Shown: positions 45,539 to 54,941, counted from the stretch's first letter. The stretch is DNA of 64,000 bases from CAJCJE01 sp036494465 (GCA_036494465.1 DASXOJ010000181.1:6216-70215), one strand, 5' to 3'. The notes: a model not told the origin generated them from the letters alone. Program-made: numbers and translations.

Positions 45539-46467
45539 GGGTCCAGGCCGTCGCGGTCGGCCCAGGCGAGCAGGGTGTCCAGCGAGTAGGCGACGTCGTC
45601 GATGCCCGCGTGCAGGTCGCCGAGCTCGCGGAACCGTGCGGGCACGGTCGCGATCGTGCACTCCTTCGGTTCGACGTCGTCGACTTCGGCCCAGGTGATC
45701 GGCGTGGACACGGTCGCCTCGGGCACGCCGCGCACCGAGTAGGCGCTGGCGATGGTGTGGTCGCGCGAGTTCTGGTTGTAGTCCACGAACAGGGCGCGCG
45801 GATCGCGGTCCTTGCGCCACCAGGTGGTGGTGACCAGTTCGGGGGCACGGCGTTCCACTTCGCGGGCGAACGCGAGCGCGGCCCTGCGCACCTCGTGGAA
45901 ACCCCAGCGCGGTTCGATCCGCACGTAGATGTGCAGTCCGTTGCCGCCGGAGGTCTTCGGCCAGCCGACCGCGCCGAGTTCGTCGAGTACCTCGTGCGCG
46001 ATGTGCGCGACCCTGCGCACGGTGCTGAACGGGCATTCGGGCATCGGGTCGAGGTCGATGCGCCACTCGTCGGGTTGCTCGGTGTCCGCGCGACGCGAGT
46101 TCCACGGGTGGAACTCCACTGTGGACATCTGCACCGCCCAGATCACGCTGGCCAGCTCGGTGACGCACAGTTCGTCCGCGTAGCGGTTGTAGCGCGGGAA
46201 GCTGACTCGGACGGTCTCCAGCCAGGGTGGCGCGCCGCTGGGAATCCGCTTCTGGTGCACCTTGTCGCCTGCGACGCCGCTCGGGAAGCGGTGCATCATG
46301 CACGGTCGCTCGCGCAGCGCGCGGACGATGCCCTCGCCGACCGAGAGGTAGTAGTGGACCAGGTCGAGCTTTGTCTCGCCGCGCGCCGGGAAGTACACCC
46401 GGTCCGGGCTGGAGACGCGAACGGTCCGGTCACCGACGTCGAGTTCCACCGCGGGCGCCGAGGCCAT
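45535..46467 (-). CDS. Stand-alone LigD-type polymerase/primase
   Basis: A 310-residue archaeo-eukaryotic primase-fold polymerase of the LigD PolDom family. VYFPARGETKLDLVHYYL at the start, catalytic DxD in EWRIDLDPMP, SGGNGLHIYV, and the third acid in ALFVDYNQNSRDHTIAS are all present. No ligase or phosphoesterase domain is attached and no Ku gene is nearby. It may fill gaps in end joining or excision repair. ATG at 46467 chosen; an upstream frame adds ten unlikely residues. Confidence 0.9.
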   Translation of the reverse strand: MASAPAVELDVGDRTVRVSSPDRVYFPARGETKLDLVHYYLSVGEGIVRALRERPCMMHRFPSGVAGDKVHQKRIPSGAPPWLETVRVSFPRYNRYADELCVTELASVIWAVQMSTVEFHPWNSRRADTEQPDEWRIDLDPMPECPFSTVRRVAHIAHEVLDELGAVGWPKTSGGNGLHIYVRIEPRWGFHEVRRAALAFAREVERRAPELVTTTWWRKDRDPRALFVDYNQNSRDHTIASAYSVRGVPEATVSTPITWAEVDDVEPKECTIATVPARFRELGDLHAGIDDVAYSLDTLLAWADRDGLDP

Positions 46468-46490
46468 GGCCCCAACGTAGTGCTGTTGGA

Positions 46491-47705
46491 TCAAATCCGC
46501 ACTGGCAGCGCGGTGGCCGTGTTGCCAAGGAAGCTCACGTCGCGCGGCAGTTCGGCATCGGGAACGGCGAGGTCGAGCTGCGGGAACCGGGTGAACAACC
46601 GCTCCAGCGCGACGGTCGCCTCCAACCGGGCCAGCGGCGCGCCGAGGCAGAAGTGCGGGCCGTGCCCGAAGGACAGGTGCCGGGCCGAGTCGCGGGTGAT
46701 GTCGAAACGGTCCGCACTGTCGCCGTAAACCCGCTGGTCACGGCCTGCCGAAGCGTATCCGGCGAGCACCGGCGTACCGGCTGGGATGGTGACGCCGTCG
46801 ACGTCGAGATCGCGGGCCGGATAGCGGAACGGGAAGTAGTTCAGCGGTCCGTCGAACCGCAACGCCTCCTCGACCACCTGCGCCCAGCTCGCCTCGCCGC
46901 GCAGCACAAGTGCCAGCTGGTCGCGATGCGCGCACAGGGCGCGGACCGCGTTGGTGATCAGGTTGAACGTGGTCTCGTGACCGGCGATGATCAGGATCTG
47001 CATGATCCCGATCAGTTCGGGCTCGCTGAACCGGTCGCCGTTCTCCTCGCGCACCGCGATCAACGCGCTGGTCAGGTCGTTGCCAGGGTGCGCGCGCCGT
47101 TCGGCGGTGACCTCGGCGAGAACCGCGCGCAGCTCCAGGCTGGCCGCGATCGCCTCGTCGGGCGTGGCCAACGGGCTGACCACCACGTTCGACACCTCGT
47201 GCAGCCGCTGCCGGTAGCGCTCGTCGACGCCGAACAGTTCGGTGATCACCCGCAGCGGCAGCGGTAACGCGAAATGCCTGCGCAGGTCGGCGACGCCGTC
47301 GTTGTTCGCGGCGGCTTCGCCGAGGTCGTCGAGCAACTTCTCGGTCAGCTCGGCGACACGCGGCCGCAGGCTCTCCACCCGGCGCGGAGTGAACTCCTGC
47401 GCCACCAGCCCGCGCAACCGCCGCAGGTCGGCGCCGTCGGCGGTGGTCATGCCGGGCACAGTGGCGAAACCGAGCAACGGCCACCCGGCCGGGATCTCGC
47501 CGCGCCGCATGGCGCCGAAGTGTTCGGGTGCCTTGCGCACGTCCGGGTCGGTGAGGAACTCGCGCAGCGGCTCGTGCTGGGTGATCACGAAGCCGTCGAT
47601 CTCGCCCGGCAACACCACCGGCACGGCGGCGCCGCGTGCGCGCAGTTCCGCGTTGACCTGGTGGGTGCGGCCTCGGACATCCGTCATGCGGTACGGCTCG
47701 GTCAC
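46491..47705 (-). CDS. Cytochrome P450
   Basis: A 404-residue P450 with all standard motifs: I-helix ILIIAGHETTFNLI, ExxR in VVEEALRFDG, and haem loop LSFGHGPHFCLGAPLARLEA. Soluble, CYP105/CYP107-like in look. No ferredoxin or regulator beside it. It precedes the LigD-type gene by 23 bases on the same strand and is divergent from the glycosyltransferase (30-base gap between starts). Substrate unknown. Confidence 0.93.
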   Translation of the reverse strand: MTEPYRMTDVRGRTHQVNAELRARGAAVPVVLPGEIDGFVITQHEPLREFLTDPDVRKAPEHFGAMRRGEIPAGWPLLGFATVPGMTTADGADLRRLRGLVAQEFTPRRVESLRPRVAELTEKLLDDLGEAAANNDGVADLRRHFALPLPLRVITELFGVDERYRQRLHEVSNVVVSPLATPDEAIAASLELRAVLAEVTAERRAHPGNDLTSALIAVREENGDRFSEPELIGIMQILIIAGHETTFNLITNAVRALCAHRDQLALVLRGEASWAQVVEEALRFDGPLNYFPFRYPARDLDVDGVTIPAGTPVLAGYASAGRDQRVYGDSADRFDITRDSARHLSFGHGPHFCLGAPLARLEATVALERLFTRFPQLDLAVPDAELPRDVSFLGNTATALPVRI

Positions 47706-47735
47706 CTGCTGAGCTTATCCGTTGATAATGATCGA

Positions 47736-48869
47736 GTGCTGATCCCGCTCGTGCTGACCACGCTCGCCCTCGCTGCCTGGATCTATCTACTGCTCGCGCA
47801 CGGCGGTTACTGGCGCACCGGCCACCGTCTGTCCTGTTCGGACACCGTGGCCGGGTACCCGTCGGTGGTCGCGGTGGTGCCCGCGCGCAACGAGGCCGAC
47901 ATCCTGGGCGTGTCCCTGCCGACGCTGCTCGCGCAGGACTATCCCGGCGACTTCCGGGTGATCCTGGTCGACGATGCCAGCACCGACGACACCTCGACCG
48001 TCGCCAAATCCCTCGGCACCGACCGGCTCACGATCGTGCGTGGTGACGGCCCGCCGCCGGGCTGGGCGGGCAAGGTGGCTGCGATGGCGCGCGGCGTCGA
48101 CGCGGCGGGTGAGCCGGACTACTTCCTGTTCACCGACGCGGACATCGCGCATCCGGCCGACAGCGTGCGCACGCTCGCCGCCAAGGCGCAGCGCGACCGG
48201 CTGGACCTGGTCTCGTTGATGGCGCGCCTGGGCACCGACACGAGCTGGGAACGCTGGGTGGTCCCGGCGTTCGTGTACTTCTTCGCGCAGCTCTATCCGT
48301 TCCGCCTGGTGAGCAAGCCGCGCTCGCGGGTCGCGGCAGCGGCGGGCGGTTGCATGCTGGTCCGTCGCGAAACTCTCGCCACCACGGGCGGTCTGGCCGA
48401 GATCAAGGACGCGCACATCGACGACGTCGCGCTCGGCAAACTGCTCAAACGCCACGGCCGAACCTGGCTCGGATTCACCACATCCGTGCGCAGCCTGCGT
48501 CCCTACCCGCGCTTCGGCGACCTGTGGGACATGGTGGCCCGGTCGGCGTACACCCAGTTGCGCTACTCCCCCGCGCTGCTGCTCGGCACCATCGTCGGCC
48601 TGCTGCTGCTCTACGTGCTCCCGCCGGTCGCCACGATCGCCGGCCTGTTCGGGTGGTGGTGGCTGCTCGGCGTCGGCGGGCCGGCGTGGCTGATCATGAG
48701 CGCCACCTTCATACCGGTGCTGCGCCTCTACGACCTGCCGCCGTGGCGCGCTCCGCTGCTCCCCGTGATCGCGCTGCTCTACGCGGGCATGACCGTCGAT
48801 TCCGCGCGGCGGCACTGGCTCGGCCGGGGTGGCGCGTGGAAGGGGCGCACGGTCAGTCGCCCGGTTTGA
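47736..48869 (+). CDS. HpnB-like membrane glycosyltransferase, family 2
   Basis: A 377-residue GT2. One N-terminal helix, then VVAVVPARNEADILGVSLPT, VILVDDASTDDT, the DxD-type TDADIAHPADSV and AHIDDVALGKLLKRHG, and three C-terminal helices. FFAQLYPFRLV, AAAAGGCMLVRRE and MVARSAYTQLRYSP closely follow the HpnB family named from hopanoid clusters. No other hopanoid gene is in the window. GTG start, weak ribosome site. Its last 17 bases overlap the convergent LuxR gene. Confidence 0.87.
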   Translation: MLIPLVLTTLALAAWIYLLLAHGGYWRTGHRLSCSDTVAGYPSVVAVVPARNEADILGVSLPTLLAQDYPGDFRVILVDDASTDDTSTVAKSLGTDRLTIVRGDGPPPGWAGKVAAMARGVDAAGEPDYFLFTDADIAHPADSVRTLAAKAQRDRLDLVSLMARLGTDTSWERWVVPAFVYFFAQLYPFRLVSKPRSRVAAAAGGCMLVRRETLATTGGLAEIKDAHIDDVALGKLLKRHGRTWLGFTTSVRSLRPYPRFGDLWDMVARSAYTQLRYSPALLLGTIVGLLLLYVLPPVATIAGLFGWWWLLGVGGPAWLIMSATFIPVLRLYDLPPWRAPLLPVIALLYAGMTVDSARRHWLGRGGAWKGRTVSRPV

Positions 48870-49542
48870 CGCCGAGTCCTTCCTGGATCGCCAACCGGGT
48901 CAGTTCCGGCCTGCGGCGCCGTCCGGTCTTGTCCCTGATCCGGTCCAAATAGGACCGTACGGTGCGGATGCTGATCGACATCGCCTCGGCGATGTCCGCG
49001 TCGCGCTCGCCCGCCGCGAGCAGCGCCAGCACCTGACGCTCCCGTTCGGACAGTACGATCCTCGGGCCTGCCTGCGGTTGCCGCGTCGAGTCGAGCACGA
49101 ACGCGGCCAGCGTCGGTGACACATAACTGTTGCCTGCGGCGATCTGGCGCACCGCGCGCAGGATCTCCGGTCCGTCCACGTCCTTGGACAGGTAACCGCT
49201 GGCTCCTGCCGCCATCGCACTGAGCACTTCGGACTGACCGGCGTGCGCGGACACCACCAGCACCCGGTGCCCCATGCCGACGACCTCCATGACCGCCGCC
49301 GCGTCCTTCACCCCGCGCAGCTTCAGATCCAGCACGACCACGCTGCCCGCCGGTTGACGGCCAACCGCGAACCTGGCCACCGAATCGGCGACCACGCCGA
49401 CCTCGACATCGGGCGACTGGCGCAGCACGCGTTCCACCGCGGCCCGGTACAGCGGATGATCCTCAACGATGCCAACGAGAATCCGATCGGTCGGCATATC
49501 CGCCACCTCGGGTGACTCGGCGCGCACTTCCAGGTCCGTCAT
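48853..49542 (-). CDS. LuxR/NarL-type response regulator of the ESX locus
   Basis: A 229-residue regulator. The receiver has VGIVEDHPLYRAAVERVLRQ, phospho-acceptor Asp in SVVVLDLKLRG, and SGYLSKD; the HTH is LSERERQVLALLAAGERDAD with IRTVRSYLDRIRDKTG. No kinase gene is beside it. The ATG overlaps the eccB stop by four bases, so it is made together with EccB and may control the secretion locus (inference). An in-frame ATG 15 codons later is an alternative start. Confidence 0.9.
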   Translation of the reverse strand: MTDLEVRAESPEVADMPTDRILVGIVEDHPLYRAAVERVLRQSPDVEVGVVADSVARFAVGRQPAGSVVVLDLKLRGVKDAAAVMEVVGMGHRVLVVSAHAGQSEVLSAMAAGASGYLSKDVDGPEILRAVRQIAAGNSYVSPTLAAFVLDSTRQPQAGPRIVLSERERQVLALLAAGERDADIAEAMSISIRTVRSYLDRIRDKTGRRRRPELTRLAIQEGLGVKPGD

Positions 49543-50948
49543 CCCGTACCGCCCTCGCTCACCGGAATCCCGGCCTTGTTCGGATCCAGTGCCGGGCCGT
49601 TCGGCAGCAGCGCGAGCAGCGGTTCGGCAACGTCGGTCGCGGTCAGCGAGCCGTAGCCGAGCGACGCGATCGCCGCAGAAGAGGGCAACTGGTACTTCCG
49701 CCCGGTGTCGGTGATCAGATAGGTGGCACCGGTATCGGTGGTCAGCCCGGTCTGTTCGCGCACCAGCACGCCGCCGCTCGGCGGCACGTACACCTGGTCG
49801 GCGAGCTGGCCGCCGCCCGAGGTGCTGATGGCTTGCGCGCCACGGGGCAGGGGCAGCGCGGCACCGACGGTGAGCACGCTGCCGTTCGTGCCGTCGCCGG
49901 TCGCGCACAGCGCCGGATTGGCGCCCAGCGCGAGGATGCGCGGCAACTGGCTGGGCAGACCGATGATGCCGGTCTGCCTGGATTTCGCGGTGGAGCTGAT
50001 CGCCGCGACCGACGTCGGGATCGGCGCGGGCTGGTTGCCCGGGTAGGCGTCCGCGTTGTGCTGGTCGCCGGTGATCAGGTACGCCTCGGTCTGGCTGACC
50101 GGTTCCAGGCCGTCCGAGCGGACCACGTAGTACTCGCCGTCGGTGAGCACCTGCCCGACCCTGGTGCTCTGCCCGCCGACGTCCGGACCGGACGAACCGG
50201 CATCGGAGACGTCCACCAGGCCCAGATCCGGTCCGGCCGGGACCGCGCCCAGCCAGTTGGACGCGACCGGCAGCTGACTGATCGTGTCGTAGTGCAGGGC
50301 GGCGAGCGTGCCCGAACTCGGCACCCGGAACCGGAACCCGTCGGCGACCAGGAAAACCTGACCGTTGCTCGCGGACACCAGCAGCCCCTGTCCGTTGGCG
50401 AGCGCCTGCTGGCCGGTGTCCGCCGAGGAACCGAGGATCAGCGTCGAGGTGGGCTCCACACCGGTCGGCTGGTTCGGCGAGGTCCTGCTGCACACGGTGA
50501 ACACGTGATCCGCCATGGCCGTACCGGTGGGCAGGGAGTCTGGCGCGCCCGGGATGCCGAGCATCGGTCCACGGGACACCGAGGACAGTGCCTGCGCCGA
50601 TACGGTCGCCGTCGCCGTGCCGTTGCCCGCGGCCAGCAGGCGCGCGGACGCGTAGTTCAGCACTGGGTAGAGCCGGCCGTCCTTGCCGAGGATGTAGCGG
50701 GCGCCGGTGTCCTGTTCGACGATGACCTGGCCGCCCTGTTTCCAGTTCGCCGTACTGCTCGGGTTGAGCAGACCGAGCACGCCGAACACGGCGGCAGTCA
50801 GCACCGCGGCGGCCACGCCGAGGATGGTGCCGAGGACGAGCCTGCGGCTCGGCGAGGTCGGGTGGTTGGCGTCGGCAGCGACCAGCGCGGAGACCAGGCG
50901 TCGGCGCAGGAACTGATAAGCCTGGATTTGATCACGCTGGGTCCACAC
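49539..50948 (-). CDS. eccB: Type VII secretion protein EccB
   Basis: A 469-residue EccB: MWTQRDQIQAYQFLRRRLVS at the start, one transmembrane helix (LVLGTILGVAAAVLTAAVFG, about 40-60), then the large outer domain of repeat type (YILGKDGRLYPVLNYASARL; the paired Cys in FTVCSRT and NPALCATG; VREQTGLTTDTGATYLITDT). The GTG at 50948 was chosen because GGGGGAAG lies five bases upstream and the family starts this way; a TTG at 50963 is less likely. Part of the ESX core complex facing the outside. Confidence 0.95.
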   Translation of the reverse strand: MWTQRDQIQAYQFLRRRLVSALVAADANHPTSPSRRLVLGTILGVAAAVLTAAVFGVLGLLNPSSTANWKQGGQVIVEQDTGARYILGKDGRLYPVLNYASARLLAAGNGTATATVSAQALSSVSRGPMLGIPGAPDSLPTGTAMADHVFTVCSRTSPNQPTGVEPTSTLILGSSADTGQQALANGQGLLVSASNGQVFLVADGFRFRVPSSGTLAALHYDTISQLPVASNWLGAVPAGPDLGLVDVSDAGSSGPDVGGQSTRVGQVLTDGEYYVVRSDGLEPVSQTEAYLITGDQHNADAYPGNQPAPIPTSVAAISSTAKSRQTGIIGLPSQLPRILALGANPALCATGDGTNGSVLTVGAALPLPRGAQAISTSGGGQLADQVYVPPSGGVLVREQTGLTTDTGATYLITDTGRKYQLPSSAAIASLGYGSLTATDVAEPLLALLPNGPALDPNKAGIPVSEGGTG

Positions 50949-51021
50949 CGTGACTTCCCCCAATTACCCTTTCGGAAGTTGATTTCGCTGTACGCGGCGG
51001 AGTCAGCATACCTATGCTTGT

Positions 51022-51036
51022 CCATGTTCCACATGG
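51022..51036. promoter_or_regulatory. Palindrome before eccE
   Basis: CCATGT, TCC, ACATGG is a perfect 6-3-6 inverted repeat in the gap between the divergent eccB and eccE genes. It is a possible regulator site for either. Confidence 0.35.
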
Positions 51037-51077
51037 GCGTGCCATTGTTTTAGCTGACGCGGGAGCTGTTTCGGCCG

Positions 51078-52214
51078 ATGACGCAAATATCCGCTCCACC
51101 AAAGACATTCGCCGAGCAGCACAAGGGTAAAAATACCCTCGCCGAGGGTATGGTCACGGCAAAACGCATTGGCAGATTCCGCCCTGTGGGAATCCGACAG
51201 ATTATGCTGTGGGAAATCGCCGCCGTCGTCGTGGTGGCCGCCTGGTTTCCGTTGCGCTTGGCGAGTTGGATCGTCCTCGGTGTCGGAATCGTTATCGTCG
51301 CGCTGACCTCGACGCGCTTCGACGGGCTGTGCGGCTACCAGTGGGTGGGCGTGTACCAGCGGTTCCGCGCGCGGCGCTCGACGCACCAGCAGCGGGGCGG
51401 CGATCCGTTGCAGGCCATGCTGCCCGGCCTGCGGATCAGCCAGCACATCGACCGGGCGGGCAACCGGGCCGGCGTGGCCAAGGTGGACGATTCGTTCGTG
51501 TCGGTGGTGCGGGTGGCGCCCGCACTGCCGGTGTCGTCGAGTGTCCTGTTGGGATTACTGCGAAAGGCCTACGACCGTACCGACATTCGGCTGTGCACGG
51601 CCGAGCTGGTGACCTGGTCGGTGCCGAGCCCGCCGCGCGCCCGCTATTACGGCGACGAGCGAGACACCCACCCGTTGCAGATCCACTGGCTCGCGCTGCG
51701 CTACAAACCAGCGCTGGCGCCGAGCGCCGCGTTGGCCAGGGGCGGCGGCGACACGGGCGCGGTGCGCGCCGCGGCGAGTTCGGCGATCGCGTTGGTCAGC
51801 GAGGTCGCCAAGCTGGGCCTGCCCGCGGTTGCCCTGGACCAGAACGATCTGCGCCAGGAGCTGCTGGTCGCGCTGGGCGTCGGCAATCCGGGTGCGGTGA
51901 AGATCACCGAGACCTGGCAGGACTTCTCGTTCGGCGCGATCCGCCAGATCGGCTTCGGCACCCGGCAGGGCCGCGACGATCTCGCGGTGCTCGGCCGCTG
52001 GGTGAATGGAGCCGCGTTCACCGCGACATCGTTGACGCTGCACCGCGATCAACGCGGCCGGGTGCGCGGCACCGGGTTGGTGCGGGTTGGGGTTCGGCCG
52101 ACCGACGGGAAGATGACCATCCGCCAGTTGAGCAAGACGCTCGGTGTCCGGCTGACAACCAGGAACGGGCGGCAGGAGCTCGCGATGCGTGGCACCCTGC
52201 CGCTCGCCATCTGA
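51078..52214 (+). CDS. eccE: Type VII secretion protein EccE
   Basis: A 378-residue EccE. Two neighbouring helices (IMLWEIAAVVVVAAWFPLRL and IVLGVGIVIVALTST) near the N-terminus are followed by the cytoplasmic domain with DGLCGYQWVGVYQRFRARRS and VDDSFVSVVRVAP. EccE is the outer ring subunit of ESX core complexes. It stands alone on the plus strand between minus-strand eccB and eccD, and ends four bases before the eccD stop. GGGAG lies about 12 bases upstream of the ATG. Confidence 0.9.
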   Translation: MTQISAPPKTFAEQHKGKNTLAEGMVTAKRIGRFRPVGIRQIMLWEIAAVVVVAAWFPLRLASWIVLGVGIVIVALTSTRFDGLCGYQWVGVYQRFRARRSTHQQRGGDPLQAMLPGLRISQHIDRAGNRAGVAKVDDSFVSVVRVAPALPVSSSVLLGLLRKAYDRTDIRLCTAELVTWSVPSPPRARYYGDERDTHPLQIHWLALRYKPALAPSAALARGGGDTGAVRAAASSAIALVSEVAKLGLPAVALDQNDLRQELLVALGVGNPGAVKITETWQDFSFGAIRQIGFGTRQGRDDLAVLGRWVNGAAFTATSLTLHRDQRGRVRGTGLVRVGVRPTDGKMTIRQLSKTLGVRLTTRNGRQELAMRGTLPLAI

Positions 52215-52218
52215 TGGG

Positions 52219-53601
52219 TTACAGCGCGCCGCGCAGCGCGGCGTAGAGACCGACGACCTCACCGGCCAGCGGGATGATCGCGATCAACCCGATGAACTCG
52301 GCGATGTCCAGCAGTCGCGACCAGTACGGCGACTGTTTGCCGCGCACCGCGCGACTCGCGTAGCTGACGCAGATCGCGCCGGCGGCGGCGAGCACGCCCG
52401 CGCCGATCAGCGTCGCGGTGCGGTCGGGCGAGAGCGCGAGCCAGCCGCCGAGGCAGACCAGCACAGCGAGCCCGGTCACCACGAACACGACGCGTGGCCG
52501 GGTGCCCGAATAGGACCGCGACCGCAGCAGCCACACCACGCCGACCGTGCCGACCAGCGCGGCTTGGGCGGTGTCGCTCCCGCGCAGCAGGACGGCGACA
52601 GCGCCGAGCACGACGAGGCCGAACGCGCCGAGCAGGCCACACAGCAGCGCCTCGGCCTGGCCGGTCTGGTCCAATACGGACGGTCCGAGGGTGGGCTTTT
52701 CCTTCTCCCGGAACGAGTCCATGTCGGTCGGTACGGTCGGCAGCGGCAGTTTCGCCAGGCGCAACGAGAGCATCGGCGCGACGGCGGCCAGCGCGGTGGC
52801 CAGGGCGATGGCGATCGCGGCCGACCCCTCCGCGGCCATGTCTCCGATCAGCGGAACAGCCCCGGCCAGCGCGCCGAGCAGGGCGGCGACGGTGATGCCG
52901 AGGAACCACGGCAGCCGGGAGCCGACCACCACGACGGCGAGCGCGCCGTAGACGGTGATCGCGGCGAGCGCGGTGGCGACCTCGGCGGCGCCGAGCGCCA
53001 GTGTGTGCGTGCCGAACACGAGCAGCCCGGCGAGCCCCGCGACCGGCACGCCGACCAGCGCGCACACGGCGCCCGCGTCCGCGTCACCGTAGGCACGGGC
53101 CAGCGCTCCCCCACCGACGAGCAGGAGCACCGCCAGTGCGGCGACGCCGACCGACGCGAACGGCGAACCCCACAAACCGCGCAGCAGCAGGAATGCCGCG
53201 CCGATGAACACCACCGCCGCACCGGCCATGCCCGCACGGTAAGCGGCTTTGGCGCCCCAGGTTCCGTCGCGGTTCTCGGCGGCGCTGGCGATCGCGTCGA
53301 CCACGTCGTCGAACAGCAGCGGCGCCATGCGCCGTTCCTTGGGGTTCAGGTAGAGCACGTCGCCGTCGCGGATGCCGGCAGCCGTGGGGGTCATGCCGAG
53401 CGGCATGGGTGCGCCGCCGAGGCGGGACAGCAGCCAACCCGGGTTGTCCGCCTGCGCCAGGCTTTCCGCGCCGGACAGCCGGATCAGCTGCGGGATCAGC
53501 TCGACCAGCGTGCTGCCCAGCGGCAGTGCCACGTCCACCCGGGCCTGCGGGGTGACCACGGTGACCCGGCAGGCCGAGGACACCGAAGCAGGAACGGTCA
53601 C
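52219..53601 (-). CDS. eccD: Type VII secretion channel protein EccD
   Basis: A 460-residue EccD. Residues about 5-95 are the ubiquitin-like domain (CRVTVVTPQARVDVALPLGS to DGDVLYLNP), then a linker and about eleven transmembrane helices to the end. This is the membrane channel subunit. The GTG at 53601 overlaps the stop of the YbaB-like gene by four bases. Confidence 0.95.
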   Translation of the reverse strand: MTVPASVSSACRVTVVTPQARVDVALPLGSTLVELIPQLIRLSGAESLAQADNPGWLLSRLGGAPMPLGMTPTAAGIRDGDVLYLNPKERRMAPLLFDDVVDAIASAAENRDGTWGAKAAYRAGMAGAAVVFIGAAFLLLRGLWGSPFASVGVAALAVLLLVGGGALARAYGDADAGAVCALVGVPVAGLAGLLVFGTHTLALGAAEVATALAAITVYGALAVVVVGSRLPWFLGITVAALLGALAGAVPLIGDMAAEGSAAIAIALATALAAVAPMLSLRLAKLPLPTVPTDMDSFREKEKPTLGPSVLDQTGQAEALLCGLLGAFGLVVLGAVAVLLRGSDTAQAALVGTVGVVWLLRSRSYSGTRPRVVFVVTGLAVLVCLGGWLALSPDRTATLIGAGVLAAAGAICVSYASRAVRGKQSPYWSRLLDIAEFIGLIAIIPLAGEVVGLYAALRGAL

Positions 53602-53930
53602 TGGCCCGCCCGTTCGATCCGGCCGGCGGCCTCGATGATCGGCTTGAACCGTGCGGTGCTGGCCTCACCGAGCTTGCGCAGCCCGTCATTGACCGCTTCC
53701 AGCACGATGTCGCCGAGGTCGCGCGCGTTGAACTTGCGTAGCGACTCCGGGTCGATGTCGATCTCGGTGAACCGGCCGGTTCCGGTCACCGTCACGGTCA
53801 CCTCGTTGTTGCGCGAGTTGCCCTTGACCTGCATGGCTTCCACGCTGCGCTGGATGCGCTGCACCTCGTCGGCCTGCTGGCGCACCTGGTCGAGCAGACC
53901 GGCGACATCAACGTCAACTTCCGGGTTCAC
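53598..53930 (-). CDS. YbaB/EbfC-like protein of the ESX locus
   Basis: A 110-residue protein with the YbaB layout: helix VAGLLDQVRQQADEVQRIQR, strands NNEVTVTVTGTGRFTEIDID and helix RDLGDIVLEAVNDGLRKLGE. YbaB proteins bind DNA; copies inside ESX loci (EspL-like) are common but of unclear role. The GTG at 53930 has GGAG seven bases upstream, which decides this start. Confidence 0.87.
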   Translation of the reverse strand: MNPEVDVDVAGLLDQVRQQADEVQRIQRSVEAMQVKGNSRNNEVTVTVTGTGRFTEIDIDPESLRKFNARDLGDIVLEAVNDGLRKLGEASTARFKPIIEAAGRIERAGQ

Positions 53931-53955
53931 CTGTGATCTCCTTATCCGGTAAGAA

Positions 53956-54423
53956 CTACGGTTCCAGCGCGATACTGCGCACGATCTCGGTGAACTCCCG
54001 CTCAACCAGTGATCGCTGGGCGGGCAGGCAGGACAGCACCAGAGTGGCCACATCGTGCCGCGCGCCGTCGCGCGAGGGCAGTCCGGCATGCACCTGGAAC
54101 CGGGTCAGCCGCATCGGGTTCTGGGTCGAGCTGGACCGGTTGGTCAGCTGGAAACCGCGCAACACCACGGTTTCCGCGCCGCTGCCCCAGTCCTGTTCGG
54201 TGAACACCGCGATGCTCGCCGATTCCCGCGCCGCCCTGCCCAGCGCACGATCCGCCAACGTGCGCACCGCGACGTCGACCGGGGTGGTCCTGGTGAGCAG
54301 GGTCAGGTTCGGCGTGAACGATTCGCCCGGTTCCGGGTGGCGGAACGCGGCGAGGTCGGTGCCGTCGTCGTGTTCGATGCCGACCGCCTGCCAGTTGCGG
54401 GGCAGCTCAATGCGCAGCGGCAT
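53956..54423 (-). CDS. LpqN/PsbP-fold-like protein 1
   Basis: A 155-residue soluble protein: MPLRIELPRNWQAVGIEHDD, FTPNLTLLTRTTPVDVAVRT, VLRGFQLTNRSSSTQNPMRL, then a final helix. The pattern resembles the Mog1/PsbP-like (LpqN, DUF1795) fold. It is clearly related to the next gene (FTPNLT against FTPNIT). No signal peptide, so it is cytoplasmic or exported by the ESX system. Possible role: chaperone for the substrates upstream (inference; no EspG seen here). Confidence 0.7.
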   Translation of the reverse strand: MPLRIELPRNWQAVGIEHDDGTDLAAFRHPEPGESFTPNLTLLTRTTPVDVAVRTLADRALGRAARESASIAVFTEQDWGSGAETVVLRGFQLTNRSSSTQNPMRLTRFQVHAGLPSRDGARHDVATLVLSCLPAQRSLVEREFTEIVRSIALEP

Positions 54424-54941
54424 CAGGACTCCTCGCCATCTCGATCATTTTCAGCACGGATGTGGAAGCTGGCCACGAAGTGCTGGAAGTCGCCGGTCAC
54501 GGCAGGCAGCTGCGGCAGCGTGCAACTGCACACCATCTCGACCGCGAGCCGGTCCTGCGGCGCGTCGCCGAGCGGGATCAGCAGGTGCACCTGCGACTGC
54601 ACCACGGTCTGGTCACCGCGCGCGCACTGGACGAGCTGCGTGACGCACGGTGCGTCGTTCTCCGCGACCACGTCCCGCTCCAGCACGGACACCTCGACCC
54701 CGGTCGCCGCCAACCGGCCGATCGCCTCGTCCGCGATGTCGGCGATACCGGCGTCGTCGGTGCGTCGGGCGAGGCCCATGGTGATGTTCGGGGTGAACCC
54801 GGCACTTTCCGGGACCCCCTCCCGCAACAACACGACAACGGCGCCAGGTGCCCCGACCGAAGCCGGATCCACCGGGCGCCACTCGTCCGGAACATCAAAG
54901 CCGAGCGGCACGTCCAGCCGCTCGGCGCCGATGGGAGCCAT
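54423..54941 (-). CDS. LpqN/PsbP-fold-like protein 2
   Basis: A 172-residue paralogue of the preceding protein: LDVPLGFDVPDEWRPVDPAS, SAGFTPNITMGLARRTDDAG, CVTQLVQCARGDQTVVQSQV, HLLIPLGDAPQD. Start and stop of the two genes overlap by one base (TGATG), and it begins directly after the stop of the WXG-type effector gene. Function unknown. Confidence 0.7.
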   Translation of the reverse strand: MAPIGAERLDVPLGFDVPDEWRPVDPASVGAPGAVVVLLREGVPESAGFTPNITMGLARRTDDAGIADIADEAIGRLAATGVEVSVLERDVVAENDAPCVTQLVQCARGDQTVVQSQVHLLIPLGDAPQDRLAVEMVCSCTLPQLPAVTGDFQHFVASFHIRAENDRDGEES

